Positions 26,324-36,193 of a DNA stretch of 64,000 nt are shown piece by piece. The position numbers and the translations under genes are program-made. The notes under the pieces are model-generated. The model searched no databases and was not told the DNA's origin. It saw nothing but the letters and a program-made list of their open reading frames with translations. Each line of letters begins with the position of its first letter. Within the stretch, counting starts at the first letter, position 1. The DNA comes from Nonomuraea cavernae (GTDB lineage Bacteria > Actinomycetota > Actinomycetes > Streptosporangiales > Streptosporangiaceae): assembly GCF_014646355.1 (NCBI RefSeq), contig NZ_BMNH01000005.1, positions 62,001 to 126,000 on the forward strand, in the 5' to 3' direction.

Positions 26324-28123
26324 ATGAATCTGGTCAATCTCGAGTCTGTCTCCCATGCCTACGGGCCCAAGCCGCTGCTCCACGACGTCTCCCTCGGCGT
26401 CGAGGCCGGAGAGCGGATCGGTGTCGTGGGCCGCAACGGCGGTGGCAAGACCACCCTGATGTCGCTGATCGCAGGGGATGCGAAGCCCGACAGCGGGCGG
26501 GTGACGCACACGCGGGGCCTGAGGGTGGGGTTCCTGTCGCAGCGCGACGACCTCGACCCCGACCGGACCGTCCGGGAGCTGGTGCTGGGCGGCAGGGCCG
26601 AGCACGAGTGGGCCGGCGACCAGGGCGTTCGCGAGCTTCTCGGCAGCCTGATCGGCGATCTCGACCTCGACGCGCGGGCGAGCGAGCTGTCGGGCGGGGA
26701 GCGCCGCCGTACGGCGCTGGCCCGGCTGCTGATCGACGAGCACGACCTGATCATGCTGGACGAGCCCACCAACCACCTCGACATCGAGGCCATCGCCTGG
26801 CTGGCGGCTCATCTGGCCGCCAGGAAGAGCGCGCTGGTGGTCGTGACGCACGACCGCTGGTTCCTCGACGCCGTGTCCACCCGCACCTGGGAGGTGGTCG
26901 ACGGGCGGGTCGAGCGCTATGAGGGTGGATACGCGGCTTACGTGCTGGCGAAGGCGGAGCGGGCGCGCATCGCCCAGGCGTCCGAGGAGCGCCGCCAGAA
27001 CCTCATGCGCAAGGAGATCGCCTGGCTGCGGCGCGGCCCGCCCGCGCGCACGTCCAAGCCGAAGTTCCGCATCGAGGCCGCTCAGGCGCTGATCGCCAAC
27101 GAGCCGCCGCCCCGTGAGAGCGTCGAGCTGGTGAAGTTCGCCACGGCGCGGCTCGGCAGGACCGTCTACGACCTGGAGGACGTGACCCTCCACGCCGGTG
27201 GGCCCGGCAGCGGGCCTCTGGTGCTCGACCGGACCACCTGGCAGTTCGGGCCGGGCGACCGCATCGGGCTGATCGGCGTCAACGGCTCCGGCAAGTCGTC
27301 GGTGCTCCGGCTGCTCGCCGACACGGTCCAGCCCGACTCCGGGCGCGTGGTCAGGGGCAAGACCGTGCGGATGGCGCATCTGTCGCAGGAGCTGGCCGAG
27401 CTCGACCCCACCCGGCGGGTGCTGGAGACGATCGAGGACGTACGCAAGTACATCCAGGTCGGCAAGAAGGAGTGGACCGCCTCCCAACTGCTCGAACGCC
27501 TGGGCTTCAAGGGTGACGCGCAGTGGAAGGTGATCGGCGACCTGTCGGGCGGCGAGCGACGGCGGCTGCAACTGCTCCGGCTGCTCATGGACGACCCCAA
27601 CGTGCTGCTGCTCGACGAGCCGACCAACGACCTCGACATCGAGACCCTCAACGAGCTCGAAGACCTGCTCGACGGCTGGCCGGGCACGCTGATCCTGGTC
27701 AGCCACGACCGCTACTTCCTGGAGCGGGTGACCGACCGCAGCGTCGCGCTCCTCGGCGACGGCAGGTTGTCGCTGCTGCCCGGCGGGGTCGACGAATACC
27801 TCCAGCGCCGGGCGGCGGGCGCCGCGCTCACGGCCCGGGTCGGTTCGGCCGTGCCCGCCGAGCGGGTGGCGGCCGAGGCGCCGGCCCAGCCCGCGGGGAT
27901 GTCGGCCAAGGAGGAGCGGGAGCTGCGCAAGGAGCTCAACCGTCTCGAACGCCAGCTCGACCGGCTCAGTGACAAGGAGGCCAAGCTGCACGCCGCGATG
28001 GCCGAGGCGGCGAGCGACTACGCCCGGCTCGGTTCTCTGGACGCCGAGCTGCGCGACCTCCTCAGCCAGAAGGACAGCATCGAGGCCGAGTGGCTGGAGG
28101 TCGCCGACAGCCTCGGCGACTGA
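26324..28123 (+). CDS. ABC-F family ATPase (Uup-like, with C-terminal coiled coil)
   Basis: Soluble protein of 599 aa with two ABC ATPase domains and no membrane segments. Walker A motifs are VVGRNGGGKTTLMSL and LIGVNGSGKSSVLRLL; signatures are ELSGGERRRTALARL and DLSGGERRRLQLLRL; Walker B ends are IMLDEPTNHLD and LLLDEPTNDLD. The interdomain linker (about 205-270) contains LMRKEIAWLRRGPPARTS. The C-terminal part (about 525-599) is a charged coiled coil, as in Uup. ABC-F proteins act on ribosomes. The ispE/abc-f neighbourhood is common in actinobacteria. GGAAG precedes the ATG. Confidence 0.94.
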   Translation: MNLVNLESVSHAYGPKPLLHDVSLGVEAGERIGVVGRNGGGKTTLMSLIAGDAKPDSGRVTHTRGLRVGFLSQRDDLDPDRTVRELVLGGRAEHEWAGDQGVRELLGSLIGDLDLDARASELSGGERRRTALARLLIDEHDLIMLDEPTNHLDIEAIAWLAAHLAARKSALVVVTHDRWFLDAVSTRTWEVVDGRVERYEGGYAAYVLAKAERARIAQASEERRQNLMRKEIAWLRRGPPARTSKPKFRIEAAQALIANEPPPRESVELVKFATARLGRTVYDLEDVTLHAGGPGSGPLVLDRTTWQFGPGDRIGLIGVNGSGKSSVLRLLADTVQPDSGRVVRGKTVRMAHLSQELAELDPTRRVLETIEDVRKYIQVGKKEWTASQLLERLGFKGDAQWKVIGDLSGGERRRLQLLRLLMDDPNVLLLDEPTNDLDIETLNELEDLLDGWPGTLILVSHDRYFLERVTDRSVALLGDGRLSLLPGGVDEYLQRRAAGAALTARVGSAVPAERVAAEAPAQPAGMSAKEERELRKELNRLERQLDRLSDKEAKLHAAMAEAASDYARLGSLDAELRDLLSQKDSIEAEWLEVADSLGD

Positions 28124-28135
28124 CCGCGCACCTCT

Positions 28136-28636
28136 TCAGGAGTCGAACGGTGTGAGGAGCGTGCGGAGGAGTGCGGCGAGGGTGCGCCGGTCGTCGGCGC
28201 CCAGGCCGGAGAGCAGCTCCCGCTCCCGCCGCAGCAGGTCGGAGAAGGCGGCGTCGACGCGCGCCTGCCCCGCCTCCGTCAGGGTGACCAGGACGCCGCG
28301 CCGATCCTCCGGGTCGGGCCGGCGGACGACGAGACCGGCCTGAGCGAGCCGGTCGATGCGGTTGGTCATCGTGCCCGACGTCACCAGGGTGGCGCGGAGC
28401 AGGCTACCCGGGCTCAGTTCGTACGGCTTGCCGGCCCGGCGCAGCGCGGTGAGCACGTCGAACTCCCAGGGCTCCAGGTCATGCTCGGCGAACGCGGCCC
28501 TCCTGGCCCGGTCGAGGTGCCTGGCCAGACGCGACACGCGGGAGAGCACCTGGAGCGGCTCGACGTCGAGGTCGGGGCGCTCCTCCCGCCAGGCCCGGAC
28601 GAGCCGGTCGACCTCGTCCTGCGGATCCTCGGTCAT
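28136..28636 (-). CDS. MarR-family transcriptional regulator
   Basis: Winged-helix regulator of 166 aa: LEPWEFDVLTALRRAGKPYELSPGSL, the recognition helix TLVTSGTMTNRIDRLAQAGLV and the wing RRPDPEDRRGVLVTLTEAG. The ATG at 28636 is favoured because TACACT lies 6 nt upstream on its strand (leaderless); an ATG at 28660 is possible. It is divergent from tam over a 55-bp region that contains a long inverted repeat, so it probably represses both genes. Confidence 0.93.
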   Translation of the reverse strand: MTEDPQDEVDRLVRAWREERPDLDVEPLQVLSRVSRLARHLDRARRAAFAEHDLEPWEFDVLTALRRAGKPYELSPGSLLRATLVTSGTMTNRIDRLAQAGLVVRRPDPEDRRGVLVTLTEAGQARVDAAFSDLLRRERELLSGLGADDRRTLAALLRTLLTPFDS

Positions 28637-28653
28637 GACCCAAGTGTACTGTC

Positions 28654-28696
28654 TTGACATCGAGATAACTATCTCGCTATCAATTATCTCTATGTC
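28654..28696. promoter_or_regulatory. tam promoter overlapped by a 41-bp inverted repeat (MarR operator candidate)
   Basis: A perfect TTGACA (28654-28659), an 18-bp spacer and TATCAA (28678-28683) give a strong promoter with the start site at or next to the tam ATG. Arms GACATCGAGATAA (28656-28668) and TTATCTCTATGTC (28684-28696) form an inverted repeat with one mismatch, and a smaller palindrome CGAGAT-AACT-ATCTCG (28661-28676) lies inside it. The stretch is AT-rich compared with its surroundings. Confidence 0.7.
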
Positions 28697-29462
28697 GAGA
28701 GATATCTGGGATCCAGCGACGTATGCCAGATTCGCCGACGAGCGGTCGAGGCCGTTCCACGATCTGATCGCCAGAGTGGAAGCGGACCGTCCCGATTATG
28801 TCGTGGACGCCGGCTGCGGCACCGGCGAACTCACCGTGGAGTTGGCCCGGCGCTGGCCGGAGGCGACCGTGGAGGGCTTCGACGCCTCGCCGGCCATGAT
28901 CCGGAAGGCGAGGGAGCCGGCGGCGAGGCCCAGGTTCGAGGTCGCGAACGTGACCACCTGGCATCCGGACCGGCCGGTGGACGTGATCGTCGCCAACGCC
29001 GTGCTCCAGTGGGTGCCCACGTACCGTGACGTGATCGAGCGCTGGGTGGAGGCGCTGAGCCCCGGGGGCTGGCTGGCCTTCCAGGTGCCCGGCAACTTCG
29101 ACGCCCCCAGCCACCGCGTCATCCGCGAGCTGTGCGCCTCGCCCACCTGGTCCGACCGGCTCGGCGACCTCGACCGCGACAACCCCGTCGACGATCCGGT
29201 CGGCTACCTCGACCTCCTGTACGGTCTCGGCTGCCGGCCCGACGCCTGGGAGACGACCTACACGCACGTGCTGCGGGGGGAGAACGCGGTGCTCGACTGG
29301 GTCTCGGGCACCGCGCTGCGGCCCGTCTTCGATCGGCTGGACCCGGCCGAGCGGGACAGGTTCGCCGCCGAGCTGGCCGGGCCGCTGCGCGAGGCCTATC
29401 CGAGCCGGGAGTACGGCACGCCGTTCCCGTTCCGGCGGATCTTCGTGGTGGCGCGGAAGTGA
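28692..29462 (+). CDS. tam: Trans-aconitate 2-methyltransferase-like enzyme
   Basis: Class I SAM methyltransferase of 256 aa. It starts MSRDIWDPATYARFADERSRPF (typical of Tam), with SAM motif I VVDAGCGTGELTVELARRWP, VEGFDASPAMIRKAR, and the family block VIVANAVLQWVPTYRDVIERW. A later segment reads FQVPGNFDAPSHRVIREL. Tam methylates trans-aconitate, an inhibitor of aconitase. The mRNA appears leaderless, starting inside the MarR operator, so the neighbouring MarR protein is the likely regulator. The -like reserve concerns the exact acid substrate. Confidence 0.87.
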   Translation: MSRDIWDPATYARFADERSRPFHDLIARVEADRPDYVVDAGCGTGELTVELARRWPEATVEGFDASPAMIRKAREPAARPRFEVANVTTWHPDRPVDVIVANAVLQWVPTYRDVIERWVEALSPGGWLAFQVPGNFDAPSHRVIRELCASPTWSDRLGDLDRDNPVDDPVGYLDLLYGLGCRPDAWETTYTHVLRGENAVLDWVSGTALRPVFDRLDPAERDRFAAELAGPLREAYPSREYGTPFPFRRIFVVARK

Positions 29463-29584
29463 GCATGGGGCCCGGTGCGTACGTCGCGGATCTCGTGGGC
29501 GATGGAATCGAGCTGCTGCGGCCGCGGTGATCATCCTGTTCCAGTGGCATGATTGTCCTCGAAACGGACCTTTTGCGAGGTGCT

Positions 29585-31060
29585 GTGGGCATCGAGATCG
29601 AGGACAAGTTCGACGTTCCGCCCGACTTCGAGATTCCGGATCTGAGCGGGCTGGCCGAGGTCGTCGGCCCGAAGAGCCACCGGCTGGTGGCGCTCTACTA
29701 CGACACCCCGGATCTCCGCCTGGCGGCGCGAGGCGTCACGCTCAGGCGCAGGCGCGGCGGCGACGACGCCGGCTGGCACCTGAAGCTGCCCAAGGCCAGG
29801 GGAGTCCGCCAGGAGATCGCCCGGCCGCTGACCCCGAGCACGAAGGTGGTGCCGCCGGAGCTCGCCGAGCTGGTGCGCGCCTACACGCGCGGCGCGGAGC
29901 TGCGCGCGGTCGCCGAGCTCGACACCCGCAGGAGCGTCACCCTGCTGCGTGACGGCGACACCAGGTTGATCGAGGTCGCCGACGACCAGGTCAAGGGCAC
30001 CGTGCTCGGCGAGGAGCGCAGGATCGCCCGATGGCGCGAGGTGGAGGCCGAGATCCTCGACGGCGACCGCGCCCTGCTGGCCAAGGTCGGCAAGCGCCTC
30101 AGGAAGGCGGGCGCCACCCCGTCCGACGCGGTCAGCAAGCTCGCCAGGCTCCTCGACCGGCCCCCTTCGCCCGTGGCGGACACCGAGCCGGGCAGCGCGG
30201 GCCGGGTCGTCGTCGACTACCTCGCGAGCCAGGTCGCCGCTCTCCTCTCCCAGGACCCCCGCGTACGGCGGGCCGAAGAGGACGCCGTGCACCAGATGCG
30301 CGTCGCCTCCCGCAGGCTGCGCAGCGCGCTGAAGGCGTTCAAGACGATCGTGACCGACACCCGCGAGGTCCAGGAGGAGCTCAGGTGGCTGGGCACGGTG
30401 CTCGGCGAGGCCCGGGACCTGGAGGTGATCAGGGCCAGGTTCGACGGGCTGCTGGACCGGTTGCCGCCCGAGCTGGTCGCCGGCCCGGTCCGGGGCAGGC
30501 TCGCCGACGACCTGCTCACCCGTGAGCGGGAGGCGTACGCGCGGATCAGGGACACCCTGAGCGGCCGGCGCTACTACGCCCTGCTGGACCGGCTCGACAC
30601 GCTGGTGACCGAGCCGCGGCTGGCCAAGGCGGCGGCGAAGCCGGCCCGCAAGACGCTCACGAAGGTGGCGACCGCCGGCTGGGACCGGGTGACCAAGGCG
30701 TACGACATCGCCCAGGAGACCGAGGATCCGGCGCAGCGGGTGATCGCCCTGCACGACGTGCGCAAGGCGGCCAAACGGGCCCGTTACACGGCGGAGGCGC
30801 TCGAACCCACCCTCGGCGACCAGTTGGGTGAGCTGGCCGAGCTGGCCGAGGGCGTACAGGAGGTGCTGGGCGCGCAGCGGGACGGCCTGGTCGCGCAGCA
30901 GACGCTCGCCGAGGAGGCGGAACGCGCCCGGCGGGCGGGGGAGGACACCTTCACCTACGGGCTGCTGATCGGCCTCGAACGCGCCGCCGCCGAGCGGGCT
31001 GACACGCGGTTCCCCAAAGTGTGGGCGCGGACCGTCAAAGCTGTTAGGAAGGTGATATGA
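29585..31060 (+). CDS. CYTH and CHAD domain protein
   Basis: Protein of about 491 aa. The N-terminal CYTH tunnel domain (about 1-200) starts VGIEIEDKFDVP, then HRLVALYYDTPDLRLAARGVTLRRR and WHLKLPK, the pattern of triphosphate-binding enzymes. The C-terminal CHAD domain (about 210-490) is helical with conserved His/Arg: VHQMRVASRRLRSALKAF and ALHDVRKAAKRARYTAE. CHAD domains bind polyphosphate. The GTG at 29585 follows GCGAGG and matches the family start; an ATG at 29549 is less likely. A ppk gene lies 2 kb away on the other strand. Confidence 0.9.
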   Translation: MGIEIEDKFDVPPDFEIPDLSGLAEVVGPKSHRLVALYYDTPDLRLAARGVTLRRRRGGDDAGWHLKLPKARGVRQEIARPLTPSTKVVPPELAELVRAYTRGAELRAVAELDTRRSVTLLRDGDTRLIEVADDQVKGTVLGEERRIARWREVEAEILDGDRALLAKVGKRLRKAGATPSDAVSKLARLLDRPPSPVADTEPGSAGRVVVDYLASQVAALLSQDPRVRRAEEDAVHQMRVASRRLRSALKAFKTIVTDTREVQEELRWLGTVLGEARDLEVIRARFDGLLDRLPPELVAGPVRGRLADDLLTREREAYARIRDTLSGRRYYALLDRLDTLVTEPRLAKAAAKPARKTLTKVATAGWDRVTKAYDIAQETEDPAQRVIALHDVRKAAKRARYTAEALEPTLGDQLGELAELAEGVQEVLGAQRDGLVAQQTLAEEAERARRAGEDTFTYGLLIGLERAAAERADTRFPKVWARTVKAVRKVI

Positions 31061-32247
31061 ATGACATTCCCATCGTGCCCTTCGCACGCAGCGACCCGCT
31101 GAGCGTCCCCGCGGCCTACCGCGAGCTGCGGGAGCGGGAGGGCATCGCCAAGGTCCGCACCCCGATGGGCGACGAGGTCTGGCTGGTCAGCGGCTACGAG
31201 GACACGCGCGCCCTGTTCGCCGACGGCCGGCTGAACCGCTCCCACCCCGAGCCCGGGAGCGCGGCCCGCGTCTCCGCCTCCGCCCTGATCGGCGGCCCGC
31301 AGGGCGACGCCGCGACCGAGAAGCCCGAGCACGACCGGATGCGCAGGTTGTTCGTGCCGTCGTTCTCGGCCCGCCGCATGAAGGCCCTCAGAGAGCACGT
31401 CGGCACCCTGGTCGACGAGCGGCTGGCCCATCTGGCGAAGCTGACACCGCCCGCCGACCTGCACGCCGAGCTCTCCTTCCCGCTTCCCGTGCTGGTCATC
31501 TGCGAGCTGCTCGGCGTGCCCTTCGAGGACCGCGACTACTTCAGCGGCGTCTCGGCCCGGATGGGCGACGCGACGGACGAGGCCCTCGGCCTGGCCGCCC
31601 GCGAGGAGATGGGCGCCTACATGGCCGATCTCATCGAACGCAAGCGGCACACCCCGGGAGAGGACGTCCTGTCCGACCTGGCCGGTGAGCTGGACGACGA
31701 CGGGAAGATCGCGCAGCTGGCCGGCGGGCTGCTGTTCGCCGGGCACGAGACGACGGTCAACCGCATCGACTACGGCGTGCTGCTCCTGGAGATGAACCCC
31801 GGCCAGCGCGCGCTGCTCAGCGCCGACCCGGGGCTGGCCGCCGCCGCCGTGGAGGAGATCCTCCGGCTGGCCGCGCCGAGCCTGCACGGCCTGCCGAGGT
31901 ACGCGCACGACGACATCGAGCTGAGCGGGGTCACGATCCGCAAGGGCGAGGCGGTGCTGCTCATGACCGGCGCGGCGAACAGGGACGAGCGCGTCTTCGC
32001 CGAGCCCGACGCCTTCGACCTGCGCCGGCCGTTGAGCGATCCGCATCTCAGCTTCGGCTGGGGACCCCGGTTCTGCATCGGGGCGAGCCTGGCCCGGGTC
32101 GAGCTGGAGGCCGTGTTCGGCAGGCTCTACCAGCGCTTCCCCGACCTGCGCGTGGCCGTGCCGGTGTCGGAGCTGCGGCGGTCGGAGGGGCGCATCACGG
32201 AGGGGTTCGCGGAGCTGCCCGTCACGTGGAGTGCCGCTCCACGCTGA
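31057..32247 (+). CDS. Cytochrome P450
   Basis: Class I type bacterial P450 of 396 aa. The haem-binding loop FGWGPRFCIGASLARVE carries Cys at about 340. The I-helix LLFAGHETTVNRI has the acid-alcohol pair region, EEILRL gives the ExxR motif, and HDRMRRLFVPSFSARRM is the C-helix. The His commonly found two residues before the Cys is Arg here, an accepted variant. Its ATG overlaps the stop of the CYTH-CHAD gene (ATGA) and TAGGAAGGTGAT precedes it. No ferredoxin gene is adjacent; substrate unknown. Confidence 0.95.
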   Translation: MNDIPIVPFARSDPLSVPAAYRELREREGIAKVRTPMGDEVWLVSGYEDTRALFADGRLNRSHPEPGSAARVSASALIGGPQGDAATEKPEHDRMRRLFVPSFSARRMKALREHVGTLVDERLAHLAKLTPPADLHAELSFPLPVLVICELLGVPFEDRDYFSGVSARMGDATDEALGLAAREEMGAYMADLIERKRHTPGEDVLSDLAGELDDDGKIAQLAGGLLFAGHETTVNRIDYGVLLLEMNPGQRALLSADPGLAAAAVEEILRLAAPSLHGLPRYAHDDIELSGVTIRKGEAVLLMTGAANRDERVFAEPDAFDLRRPLSDPHLSFGWGPRFCIGASLARVELEAVFGRLYQRFPDLRVAVPVSELRRSEGRITEGFAELPVTWSAAPR

Positions 32248-33055
32248 TCACCCGCTCGCCGATCCGGTGCACCACGGCGAACGCGCCCTTGCGTAGCCGC
32301 GTCTCCTCGCCGGTCAGCGCGCGGATCAGGCCGGGCAGCACCTTGCGGTGGCTGCACACGGCCGCCGGCCGGCGCAGCGACCGCACCAGCGCGGGCGTCT
32401 TGCCCGGGTCCTGGCTCTCCTCGCCGAGCAGCGGCTCCAGACCGATCTCCATGCCGTACGGCTCCAGCGTCTGGACGCAACGCAGGCTCGGCGAGCTGAG
32501 CAGCGTCTCGGGCCGGTAGGCCGGCAGCACGTTGGCCAGGGTCGCCGCCTGAGCTCGGCCGTCGGGGTCGAGCGGCCGGAGCGCGTCGTCGCCGCCCCAC
32601 TCCTGCCGGGCGCCCGCGCTCGCGTGCCGTACGAGGACGAGGGGGACGGTGTCGAGCGGCGCGGCAGAAACGGCGCGCAGCAGGCCCGCGTCCCACTCGT
32701 AGCTGAGCAGCGCGGCGGCCTCGTCGGCCGGCAGCCAGCGCAGCTCGTCCACCTCGTCGCCCGGGACGAAGTCGTCCCGCGCCAGCACGCGGCCCACCCA
32801 GTAGTCGACCCGTTTCGTCCGGCCCTGGCGCAGGTAGTGGGCAGGCGGCAAGGGGCGGCCGAGCGACACGCTCAGGCCCGTCTCCTCGCGCACCTCGCGC
32901 AGCGCGGCGGCGATCACGTGCTCGCCGGGCAGCAGCTTGCCCTTGGGGAAGGTCCAGTCGTCGTAGCGCGGCCGGTGGATGACGGCCACCTCCGGACGGC
33001 TCTCGTCGCCCCGCCACACCACGGCTCCCGCGGCCCGCAGCGGATCAGTCGTCAA
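32222..33055 (-). CDS. mutT1: MutT1-type Nudix hydrolase fused to histidine phosphatase
   Basis: Protein of 277 aa with a Nudix domain (about 1-135) and a histidine-phosphatase domain (about 138-277). The Nudix box is [20 protein letters not shown] followed by TGL. The phosphatase begins [12 protein letters not shown], with a second His in [11 protein letters not shown]. This matches mycobacterial MutT1, which removes 8-oxo-(d)GTP and diadenosine polyphosphates and also sits next to ppk. TTG start; the start overlaps the end of ppk by 11 bp, and the 3' end overlaps the convergent P450 gene by 26 bp. Confidence 0.93.
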   Translation of the reverse strand: MTTDPLRAAGAVVWRGDESRPEVAVIHRPRYDDWTFPKGKLLPGEHVIAAALREVREETGLSVSLGRPLPPAHYLRQGRTKRVDYWVGRVLARDDFVPGDEVDELRWLPADEAAALLSYEWDAGLLRAVSAAPLDTVPLVLVRHASAGARQEWGGDDALRPLDPDGRAQAATLANVLPAYRPETLLSSPSLRCVQTLEPYGMEIGLEPLLGEESQDPGKTPALVRSLRRPAAVCSHRKVLPGLIRALTGEETRLRKGAFAVVHRIGERVISVERHST

Positions 33056-35105
33056 CGGTCCTCCAGCGGTGGGTGCCGATGAGGTGACTCTGCAGGTCCT
33101 CGCCGGGGTGGCGGGCCCACGTGCCGTCGGCGTTCAGCCACCACGTGTTCGTGGTGTCGGCCATGGCCAGGTCCATCAGCCCGATCAGGTACGCCTTGTG
33201 CTGCTGGGCGGTCACCTTGACCAGGGCCTCCACGCGGCGGTCGAGGTTGCGGCGCATGAGGTCGGCACTGCCGATCCACACCTCCGGCCGCCTGCCCAGG
33301 CCGAACTCGTAGACGCGGGAGTGCTCCAGGAACCGCCCCAGGACCGACCTGACCCGGATGTTCTCCGACAGGCCGGGCACTCCGGGGCGCAGGATGCAGA
33401 CGCCGCGTACCCACAGGTCCACCGGCACGCCGGCGCGGGAGGCGCGGTAGAGCGCGTCGATGACCGGCTCGTCCACCAGCGAGTTGGTCTTGATCCTGAT
33501 CCGGGCGGGGCGACCGGCCCGCTGGTGCGCGATCTCCCGCTCGATCCGGGCCAGCAGCCCGGCGCGCAGCGAGTGCGGCGCGACCAGCAGCCGGCGGTAG
33601 GCCGAGTGGTGGGAGTAGCCGGTCAGGTGGATGAACAGGTCGGTGACGTCCTCGCCGACCAGCGGATCGGCGGTGAGCAGGCCGAAGTCCTCGTACTGCC
33701 GGGCGGTCTTGGGGTTGTAGTTGCCGGTGCCGATGTGGCAGTAGCGGCGCAGCTCTCCGGAGGGCTCCTGGCGGACCACCAGGGCCAGCTTGCAGTGCGT
33801 CTTCAGGCCGACCACGCCGTAGACCACGTGGCACCCGGCGCGCTCCAGCTTGCGGGCCCAGCTGATGTTCGCGTGCTCGTCGAAGCGGGCCTTGATCTCG
33901 ACGACGACCACCACCTGCTTGCCCGCCTCGGCCGCGTCGATCAGGGCGTCGACGATCGGCGACTCGCCGCTGGTCCGGTAGAGGGTCTGCTTGATCGCCA
34001 GCACTCTGGGGTCGGCGGCGGCCGTCTCGATGAACTTCTGCACGCTGGTCGAGAACGAGTCGTACGGGTGGTGGACGAGCACGTCGCGCTCGCGCAGCAG
34101 GCCGAACAGGTCCTCGTCGGCGCCCACCGCCTCGGCGGGCACGAAGGGCCGGTAGCCGAGCTCGCCGCGTTCGAGGTCGGCGATGGCGTGCAGGCCGGTC
34201 AGGTCGAGCGGGCCGGCGATGCGGTAGATCTCGTACGGCGCGACGCCCAGCTCCTCCACCAGGAGGTCCAGCACCTCGGGGGAGATCGTGTCCTCGACCT
34301 CCAGCCGGACCGGCGAGCCGAAGCGCCGCCTGAGCAGCTCCTTCTCCAGGGCCTGCATGAGGTTCTCGGTGACGTCCTCGTCGACGTCGAGGTCCTCGTT
34401 CCTGGTCACGCGGAAGACGTGATGCTGGACGATCTCCATGCCCTTGAAGAGCTGCCCGAGATGCGCCGCGATGACGTCCTCCAGCGGGACGAACCGGTCC
34501 TTCGACACGGGGACGAACCGGGGCAGCTGCGAGGGCACCTTCACCCGCGCGAACACCGTCTGGTCGTCGGCCGGATTCCGCACGACGACCGCCAGATTGA
34601 GGCTGAGCCCGGAAATATACGGAAACGGGTGGGCAGGGTCGACGGCGAGCGGCGTCAGGACCGGCCGGACCCGCTCCCTGAACAGCTTGCGCAGCTCCGT
34701 GCGCTCCTCGCGGCCCAGGTCGTCCCATCTGACGATCGCGATGCCCTCGGCGGCGAGCTGGGGGGAGATCTGCTCGTGGAAGGCGGCCGCGTGCCGCCTG
34801 GCCAGCCCGTCGGCGATCGTCGCGATCCGCGTCAGCTCCTCGCGCGGTTTGAGCCCGCTCTTGGTCCGCAGCAGCAGACCGGTCGCCATGCGACGTTTCA
34901 GCCCCGCGACGCGGACCCGGAAGAACTCGTCCAGGTTGCTCGCGAAGATGGCCAGGAACCGTACCCGTTCGAGAAGTGGTACGGAGGGGTCCTCGGCCAG
35001 TTCGAGCACGCGCTCGTTGAACTGCAGCCAGCTCTCCTCGCGGTTGAGGAACCTCTCCTGAGGCAGGGCCGGCTCGCCGTTCCGATCGAGCATTTCGACG
35101 GACAT
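33045..35105 (-). CDS. ppk: Polyphosphate kinase 1
   Basis: PPK1 of 686 aa, making polyphosphate from ATP. The N domain starts [20 protein letters not shown], then [20 protein letters not shown]. The autophosphorylated His lies in [20 protein letters not shown] and the second conserved His region in [20 protein letters not shown]. The length is normal. The mutT1 gene overlaps its 3' end, so they form one operon. A near-palindrome CATATCCGGAATATG (35103-35117) contains the start codon. Confidence 0.96.
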   Translation of the reverse strand: MSVEMLDRNGEPALPQERFLNREESWLQFNERVLELAEDPSVPLLERVRFLAIFASNLDEFFRVRVAGLKRRMATGLLLRTKSGLKPREELTRIATIADGLARRHAAAFHEQISPQLAAEGIAIVRWDDLGREERTELRKLFRERVRPVLTPLAVDPAHPFPYISGLSLNLAVVVRNPADDQTVFARVKVPSQLPRFVPVSKDRFVPLEDVIAAHLGQLFKGMEIVQHHVFRVTRNEDLDVDEDVTENLMQALEKELLRRRFGSPVRLEVEDTISPEVLDLLVEELGVAPYEIYRIAGPLDLTGLHAIADLERGELGYRPFVPAEAVGADEDLFGLLRERDVLVHHPYDSFSTSVQKFIETAAADPRVLAIKQTLYRTSGESPIVDALIDAAEAGKQVVVVVEIKARFDEHANISWARKLERAGCHVVYGVVGLKTHCKLALVVRQEPSGELRRYCHIGTGNYNPKTARQYEDFGLLTADPLVGEDVTDLFIHLTGYSHHSAYRRLLVAPHSLRAGLLARIEREIAHQRAGRPARIRIKTNSLVDEPVIDALYRASRAGVPVDLWVRGVCILRPGVPGLSENIRVRSVLGRFLEHSRVYEFGLGRRPEVWIGSADLMRRNLDRRVEALVKVTAQQHKAYLIGLMDLAMADTTNTWWLNADGTWARHPGEDLQSHLIGTHRWRTVDD

Positions 35106-35157
35106 ATCCGGAATATGCCCCGTCAGATTGAACGGAACGTTAACTGCGCCGCAACGG

Positions 35158-36150
35158 CTACTCCTGCTGGTCAGGCTGGCCGGGCCGGGCGGCGAGCCGA
35201 GCCTCCCGCTGACGCAGCTTGTCCTCGCGCTCGCGGGCCTTCTCGGTCTCCTTCCGGAGGCGTTCGCGCTCCTTCTCCGCCTCCTTCTGCAGGCGTTCGC
35301 GCTCTTTCTCCGCCTCCTTCTGCAGGCGTTCGCGCTCCTTCTCGGCTTCCTTCAACAGGCGTTCGCGCTCCTTCAGCTCACGAGCGCGGAGCTTCTCGGC
35401 CTCGCGGAGGTCGCGCTGGCGAACCTTCTCCGCCTTCTCCAGCTCCCGCTCCCTGGCCTTCTCCAGCTCGCGTAGCTCCTTGTCGCTGGAACGGGGCTTG
35501 GCGGCGGCCGAGTGCGTCCGGGTGGTGACGGTGATGGCCGGCTGCGGATTGAGGTTGGTCAGGCCGTTCCACGCCAGGTTCACCAGGTGCGCGGCCACCT
35601 CCTCGCGCCCCGGCTTGCGCACGTCGAGCCACCACTGCCCGGTCAGCGCCACCATGCCGACCAGCATCTGGGCGTACATGGGCGCCAGCTTGGGGTCGTA
35701 GCCGCGGCCGGCGAACTCGTCGGCGAGCACGTCCTCGACCTGACTGGCGATCTCGCTGATCAGGCTGGCGAACGTGCCCGTGCCCGACGCGGCGTGCGAG
35801 TCGCGCACCAGGATGCGGAAACCCTCGCTGCTCTCCTCGATGTAGCGCAGCAGCGCGAGCGCCGCCCGCTCCAGCTTGATCAGCGAGTGGCTGGCGGACA
35901 GCGCCTCGGTGATCATGCCGAGCAGCTTCTGCATCTCGCGGTCGACGACCACCGCGTAGACGCCCTCCTTGCCGCCGAAATGCTCGTACACCACCGGTTT
36001 CGACACCTGGGCGGTCGCCGCTATCTCCTCGATCGAGGTCCCGTCGAACCCCTTTTCAGCGAACAGCGTGCGGCTGATGTGGATCAGCTGCTCTCTTCGC
36101 TCTCTTCCGGACATGCGCCTACGAGATCGGGATTCGGTCACGGTTTCCAT
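35158..36150 (-). CDS. TetR-family regulator with long charged helical tail
   Basis: Regulator of 330 aa. The TetR HTH is in [19 protein letters not shown] and [21 protein letters not shown], followed by a normal TetR ligand domain (to about residue 215). The unusual part is a C-terminal extension of about 110 residues of alternating Lys/Arg/Glu, with 11-residue units [11 protein letters not shown] repeated three times and partial copies around. This predicts a single long helix or coiled coil. It lies 43 bp downstream of the desaturase and probably controls it. The ATG at 36150 is chosen; MSGRERR at 36114 is possible. Confidence 0.9.
   Translation of the reverse strand: METVTESRSRRRMSGRERREQLIHISRTLFAEKGFDGTSIEEIAATAQVSKPVVYEHFGGKEGVYAVVVDREMQKLLGMITEALSASHSLIKLERAALALLRYIEESSEGFRILVRDSHAASGTGTFASLISEIASQVEDVLADEFAGRGYDPKLAPMYAQMLVGMVALTGQWWLDVRKPGREEVAAHLVNLAWNGLTNLNPQPAITVTTRTHSAAAKPRSSDKELRELEKARERELEKAEKVRQRDLREAEKLRARELKERERLLKEAEKERERLQKEAEKERERLQKEAEKERERLRKETEKAREREDKLRQREARLAARPGQPDQQE
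35262..35375. repeat. 33-bp in-frame tandem repeats in the tetR tail
   Basis: On the plus strand the unit reads TGCAGGCGTTCGCGCTC followed by TTTCTCCGCCTCCTTC. Three close copies and degenerate flanking copies cover this stretch. They encode the 11-residue [11 protein letters not shown] repeats. Confidence 0.75.
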
Positions 36151-36193
36151 AATGGCGCTGCCGGGCGCGGGACCGGTCACCAAGGTGCCGGGG

